NCBI GenBank assembly: GCA_022712895.1
Contig: JAFLJS010000056.1
Location: 1-55,375, forward strand
Reading direction: 5' to 3'
DNA length: 55,375 nucleotides
Origin: Desulfocapsa sp.
Lineage (GTDB): Bacteria > Desulfobacterota > Desulfobulbia > Desulfobulbales > Desulfocapsaceae
A program made the translations under genes and the position numbers. Below are positions 52,032 to 55,375 of this stretch, piece by piece; position 1 is the first letter of the stretch, and each line of letters begins with the position of its first letter. Under the pieces are notes generated by a model. The model had not been told where the DNA came from and did no database searches. It saw only the letters and a list, made by a program, of their open reading frames with translations.

Positions 52032-52349
52032 ATGACACTATCAGCCATCTCAAACACCGTATTGGCAAAAAGCGATACCTCCCATCAGAAAACTGGAACC
52101 GATATAAAGCAATCTGAAAACGGCAGGTTAAACCCCTCTTCAACGAACAATCTTTCTGGAAATAAATTTGATGAGAACATAACACTTAGCCAACCAGAAA
52201 AGACAAATGTCTCTTCAAAAGTGATTGACGAAAAAGCAGCAGAGAAGCTTCTGCATCAAAGCATGAAATCAATCCTTGGCAATAGTAAAACGTCTGTATC
52301 TGCCCAGGCCCGCACCATCCCCGAAGCAGCACACGAATTTCTTACTTAG
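52032..52349 (+). CDS. Small Ser/Asn-rich protein, unknown
   Basis: A 105-residue ORF beginning MTLSAISNTVLAKSD, disordered-looking (Ser/Thr/Asn/Lys-rich), then a probable C-terminal helix KAAEKLLHQSMKSILG and a SAQARTIPEAAHEFLT end. GGAG precedes the ATG by 6 bases. I recall short proteins starting ISAIS... and ending ..PEAAL.LL near Desulfobacterota surface genes but cannot name the family. Function not assigned. Confidence 0.55.
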   Translation: MTLSAISNTVLAKSDTSHQKTGTDIKQSENGRLNPSSTNNLSGNKFDENITLSQPEKTNVSSKVIDEKAAEKLLHQSMKSILGNSKTSVSAQARTIPEAAHEFLT

Positions 52350-52959
52350 AATTAATGAAGCCCCCTCCTTCTGTTCCGTAATAGGCAAGATATCCATCAA
52401 GAAGTGTCGCCTATCATACTACCTGCTCTCATCTTGCCGATACACACTATATTTATCTATGCTCATTTCGCATCGAATTCTTCTGTTGGATGGCTTACAA
52501 CGCAATAGGCAACACACCTCAACCAGCTGATTCTTACTCAAGATCTTAACTACCTACTGAATCTCTGATTATCCAAGATCAACAGACCGCCCCTCAACAG
52601 AAACTGCTAATTTACTCTTATCCGGAAAAAAGAGAAGCTTGCGGCTTGCCTTAGTTTAACCTTTCCAGAACAGATGCTCCTGAAAGTCTTCCGGACAACC
52701 TTAGTTCCAATGGGGCAAGCTCACCGCCACGCCATATCCGACATTTTCCGCTTGCTTTAACAAAATATCCCAAGAAGGATGATACGGTTGTATATTGTCT
52801 ATCCAAATGATACGCTGAAACCAGTGGAATAAATAAAACCTTTACTTTGAATAAGAATTACCTACATGGAATCTATTGAGTTGTTGCGGCTGCTTTTAGA
52901 ATGATCTACAAGTAATTTGCGCGTTAAGAAACAATTCATAATGAAGCCCCTTTGTTACC
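52350..52959. other. Intergenic region before the STAS gene
   Basis: A 610-base gap. A minus-strand open frame at 52701-52841 looks like a gene remnant (listed separately). The rest has no convincing ORF, repeat or hairpin I can name. Confidence 0.5.
52701..52841 (-). pseudogene. Possible C-terminal gene remnant
   Basis: Minus-strand frame of about 46 codons with strongly protein-like content (FQRIIWIDNIQPYHPSWD, then ENVGYGVAVSLPHWN) before a stop, but bounded upstream by a stop with no start codon. Family not recognised. Suggests decay of a former gene. Confidence 0.3.
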
Positions 52960-53316
52960 ATGAAAATACAAACCAGAAAAAGTGATTCTACCCTTGTCGT
53001 AACCATACTTGAAGAACGTTTTGATGCTACATGTGCACCAGATTTTATAGTTGTGATAAAAGAATGTCTTGCCGATAACAATGTGCAGATAATCCTCGAC
53101 TTCAGTCACGTTGACTTTATTGACAGTACAGCCCTTGGTGTGATTATTAAAAGTTTTAAATGGCTGCGACAAGCCGATGATGGAAACGGTGAGCTGGCCC
53201 TCTGCAGTGTCAACAACAAGATAATGAGCCTCTTGCAATTGACCAGAATGAACAGAGTCTTTCCAATTTTCTCCGACAGTCAGGAAGCAATAAAAGTATT
53301 AACTGAATCCAAATGA
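52960..53316 (+). CDS. STAS-domain anti-sigma factor antagonist
   Basis: A 118-residue STAS protein. The conserved segment is ILDFSHVDFIDSTALGVIIK, with the Asp-Ser pair whose Ser is the usual phosphorylation site. Probably binds the anti-sigma-type kinase encoded next in a partner-switching module. Overlaps the next gene by 4 bases. Confidence 0.88.
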   Translation: MKIQTRKSDSTLVVTILEERFDATCAPDFIVVIKECLADNNVQIILDFSHVDFIDSTALGVIIKSFKWLRQADDGNGELALCSVNNKIMSLLQLTRMNRVFPIFSDSQEAIKVLTESK

Positions 53317-53753
53317 GTTCTCAGGAAAACTACTATTTACATTTAATCATCCCAAGCGACAAAGAAGATTCTCGTCTTATTGGCAGAGCTGTGTATTCAT
53401 TTTGTCTTCATTTGGGCTTTGATGATGTTCAGAGTTATCAAATCGAATTGGCGACCGTTGAGGTTACGCATAATATCGTTGGCCATGCATACAATAATTG
53501 TCCAGATTGTATGGTTGAACTCCATGCACAGGGACTGGATGATAGAATTATTTTCACCATAATAGATAAAGGAAAACCTGCAGATCTCACATTTCCTCCC
53601 TGTTGTCCCATTGACCCCAATGATGAAATTGATGCCCTGCCAGAGTCTTCCATGGGACTCTATATTATAACTTCTGTGATGGACACTGTGGAGTATGAGG
53701 TGTACGAAAACTCCAATATACTAACCATGATAAAATACCTTCCCAAATCATGA
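53313..53753 (+). CDS. RsbW-like HATPase anti-sigma/serine kinase
   Basis: A 146-residue GHKL ATPase. The N-box is ELATVEVTHNIVGHAY, the G1 box is IIDKGKPADL, and the later ESSMGLYIITSVMDTVEYE has the G2 region. It would phosphorylate the STAS protein and hold a downstream partner. No sigma factor lies in the window. It overlaps the STAS gene by 4 bases and the cellulose-synthase-like gene by 4 bases (ATGA). Confidence 0.88.
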   Translation: MSSQENYYLHLIIPSDKEDSRLIGRAVYSFCLHLGFDDVQSYQIELATVEVTHNIVGHAYNNCPDCMVELHAQGLDDRIIFTIIDKGKPADLTFPPCCPIDPNDEIDALPESSMGLYIITSVMDTVEYEVYENSNILTMIKYLPKS

Positions 53754-55375
53754 ACGTAAAAAAGGTACTTTCTCAAAAGAACTGGCTGGCTCTCTTTGTA
53801 ATTGGATCTTTGCTATTGATCAGCCCTCTGTTTCTCTCAGGAATTATCACTCGTCTGACCACTAAAGAGCAGCTCTTCTTCGCCTGGGGGCTGATCGCCC
53901 TGGTTCTTGTCTTGAGAAAGGTAGCCCATCGTTTTTCTGTATTTTTTGGCATCCTGATTTCCTTCTGCACCCTGTTTCTTTTGGGCCGTTATGTTTTTTT
54001 TCGCTTGAGTTCAACCTTACTCTACACGTCCCCACTGGAATTTTTCTTTATCCTTGTTCTTTTTGCGGCAGAACTCTACGGGATGCTTATTCAGGTGATG
54101 GGGATGATCGTCAACGTGATGCCCTTGTACCGGCCGACAGTGCAATCAATTGACCTGGCAGATCCCGATCTCCCTGTTGTTGATGTCCTGATTCCCACCT
54201 ACAATGAACCGGAACAGATGGTTGCCATTACCGCCAGTGCCTGTACGCTTTTTGATTATCCCCGGGAAAAACTGAATATTTATATTCTTGATGATGGAGG
54301 GACGGTCCAAAAACGTAATGCCGCTGATGAAGAGAGTGCTGCGGCCGCCCTCATTCGGCACGAAACCCTCAAAACATTGGCCGAATATCTTGAAGTTAAT
54401 TATCTGACCAGAGAAGAGAATACAGCAGCAAAGGCTGGAAATATTAATGCTGCCTTATATAAAACCGATGATGGACAGCAGCATCCCACTGGTGATCTGG
54501 TTCTGGTACTGGATTGTGATCATGTACCCACCAGAGATTTTCTCCAGAATACGGTTGGCTATTTTTTGAAAGATCCGAAGTTATTTCTGGTACAGACCCC
54601 ACATTTCTTTATTAATCCCGACCCGGTAGAAAAGAATCTCGATACTTTTAACAAGATACCGGGTGATAATGTAATGTTTTACGGCAAGGTTCTTCCCGGA
54701 CTTGATTTATGGAATGCAGCATTTTTCTGCGGTTCTGCTGCTGTGCTGCGCAGAAGTTGTCTTGATGACGTTGGGGGTATCGTCGGAGAAACCATTACTG
54801 AAGATGCAGAAACTGCGTTGACCATGCATGGTCGTGGGTACAACTCTGTGTATGTCGGTAAACCGATGGTCTGTGGCCTCTGTCCAGAAACCTTTGAGGA
54901 TTTTATAATCCAGCGTAACAGGTGGGCTCAGGGTATGGCCCAGATTTTGATACTAAAAAACCCTCTCTTTATTCGCGGCTTAACTCTGATTCAACGACTC
55001 TGTTATCTCAACTCTGCCGGGTTCTGGTTTTTCAGCTTTTCCAGGCTGATGTTTATGCTGGCTCCATTTTTCTATCTATACGGAGATCTGCAGATTTACC
55101 ACGCAACCCTGTTACAGTGTCTGGCCTATCCAATCCCGTATATGATTTTGTCCATAATTGTGACAAATTTCATGTATGGCGCAGTACGACATCCGTTCTT
55201 TTCCGAACTGTATGAAACTGCTATGAGTTTTTATAACGTCCCTGCGATTTTAAGTGTATTGCGCAACCCTCGTTCTCCACAGTTCAAGGTAACACCTAAA
55301 GACACCAATCTGGCCGAGGACTCGGTGAGCCCGCTGGTAACACCATTTTATATAATGCTTGGCCTTTTTTCCGTA
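53750..55375 (+). CDS. bcsA: BcsA-like cellulose synthase catalytic subunit, 3' truncated by window
   Basis: An inner-membrane processive family-2 glycosyltransferase. At least 542 codons are open to the window end. N-terminal helices at about 12-110 precede the glycosyltransferase core: VLIPTYNEPEQM, ILDDGG (first Asp), LVLDCDHVP (DxD), FFCGSAAVLRR, ITEDAETAL (TED), and QRNRWAQGMAQ (Q..RW). More membrane helices follow from about 430. These motifs define BcsA-type synthases; the product could be cellulose or another beta-glucan. Any C-terminal PilZ domain would lie beyond the window. ATG overlaps the previous stop. Confidence 0.9.
   Translation, partial: MNVKKVLSQKNWLALFVIGSLLLISPLFLSGIITRLTTKEQLFFAWGLIALVLVLRKVAHRFSVFFGILISFCTLFLLGRYVFFRLSSTLLYTSPLEFFFILVLFAAELYGMLIQVMGMIVNVMPLYRPTVQSIDLADPDLPVVDVLIPTYNEPEQMVAITASACTLFDYPREKLNIYILDDGGTVQKRNAADEESAAAALIRHETLKTLAEYLEVNYLTREENTAAKAGNINAALYKTDDGQQHPTGDLVLVLDCDHVPTRDFLQNTVGYFLKDPKLFLVQTPHFFINPDPVEKNLDTFNKIPGDNVMFYGKVLPGLDLWNAAFFCGSAAVLRRSCLDDVGGIVGETITEDAETALTMHGRGYNSVYVGKPMVCGLCPETFEDFIIQRNRWAQGMAQILILKNPLFIRGLTLIQRLCYLNSAGFWFFSFSRLMFMLAPFFYLYGDLQIYHATLLQCLAYPIPYMILSIIVTNFMYGAVRHPFFSELYETAMSFYNVPAILSVLRNPRSPQFKVTPKDTNLAEDSVSPLVTPFYIMLGLFSV

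Overview
The window looks like a chromosomal segment of a Desulfobacterota bacterium, probably near Desulfobulbales. This is an inference from gene content: a class II (B12-dependent) ribonucleotide reductase, a CooC-type nickel chaperone, DUF134 and NifX-like proteins, PEP-CTERM surface proteins with a PrsT-like TPR lipoprotein, NtrYX, and a DUF4390 gene beside ntrY. No tRNA, rRNA, CRISPR array or prophage was seen.

Layout. 1-7.1 kb is an exopolysaccharide and surface block: galE, a PEP-CTERM protein, a Wza-like SLBB export protein and a PrsT-like TPR lipoprotein. 7.2-12.9 kb is a complete minus-strand biotin operon, bioB-A-F-G-C-D plus a small Cys-rich ORF. 12.9-13.7 kb is a REPIN/RAYT locus: paired palindromic REPs flank a REP-associated tyrosine transposase with a 5' frameshift, inside a 108-bp direct duplication that contains the first codons of bioB. 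13.7-18.1 kb is ileS-lspA-fabD. 18.4-23.5 kb is a CooC-like ATPase followed by ftsE-ftsX-envC-ctpA (cell division and peptidoglycan hydrolase control). 23.4-31.6 kb holds a TPR/OmpA-like protein, era, an RNase II/R family nuclease, rfbB-rfbC and prfC. 31.6-34.0 kb is an accessory cluster (DUF134, NifX-like, SBF/BASS-type transporter, DUF302) with a repeated dyad element. 34.3-38.6 kb is DUF4390-ntrY-ntrX, then hemB, yqeY, vanZ, a SEC-C protein and nrdJ. 43.5-48.3 kb is a cbbQ/norQ-cbbO/norD type AAA+/VWA pair and an OFA-family MFS transporter. 48.5-50.1 kb is an RluA synthase beside a gene for the accessory domain I recall as fused to it elsewhere. 50.2 kb to the end is a c-di-GMP and surface region: a PilZ protein, a GEMM-I riboswitch before a VWA PEP-CTERM protein, an overlapping STAS/anti-sigma pair, and a BcsA-like synthase cut by the window edge.

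Most notable signals: (1) a c-di-GMP-I riboswitch whose 3' strand is also the 5' arm of an intrinsic terminator, predicting c-di-GMP-induced expression of a PEP-CTERM adhesin-like protein, plus a 20-bp motif shared with the other PEP-CTERM gene; (2) the REPIN/RAYT locus and its 108-bp duplication; (3) a three-copy intergenic repeat whose arms differ between copies yet stay complementary; (4) an nrdJ promoter with a perfect 16-bp palindrome between -35 and -10 and a NrdR-like box 31 bp away; (5) a partner-switching pair that overlaps the cellulose-synthase-like gene.
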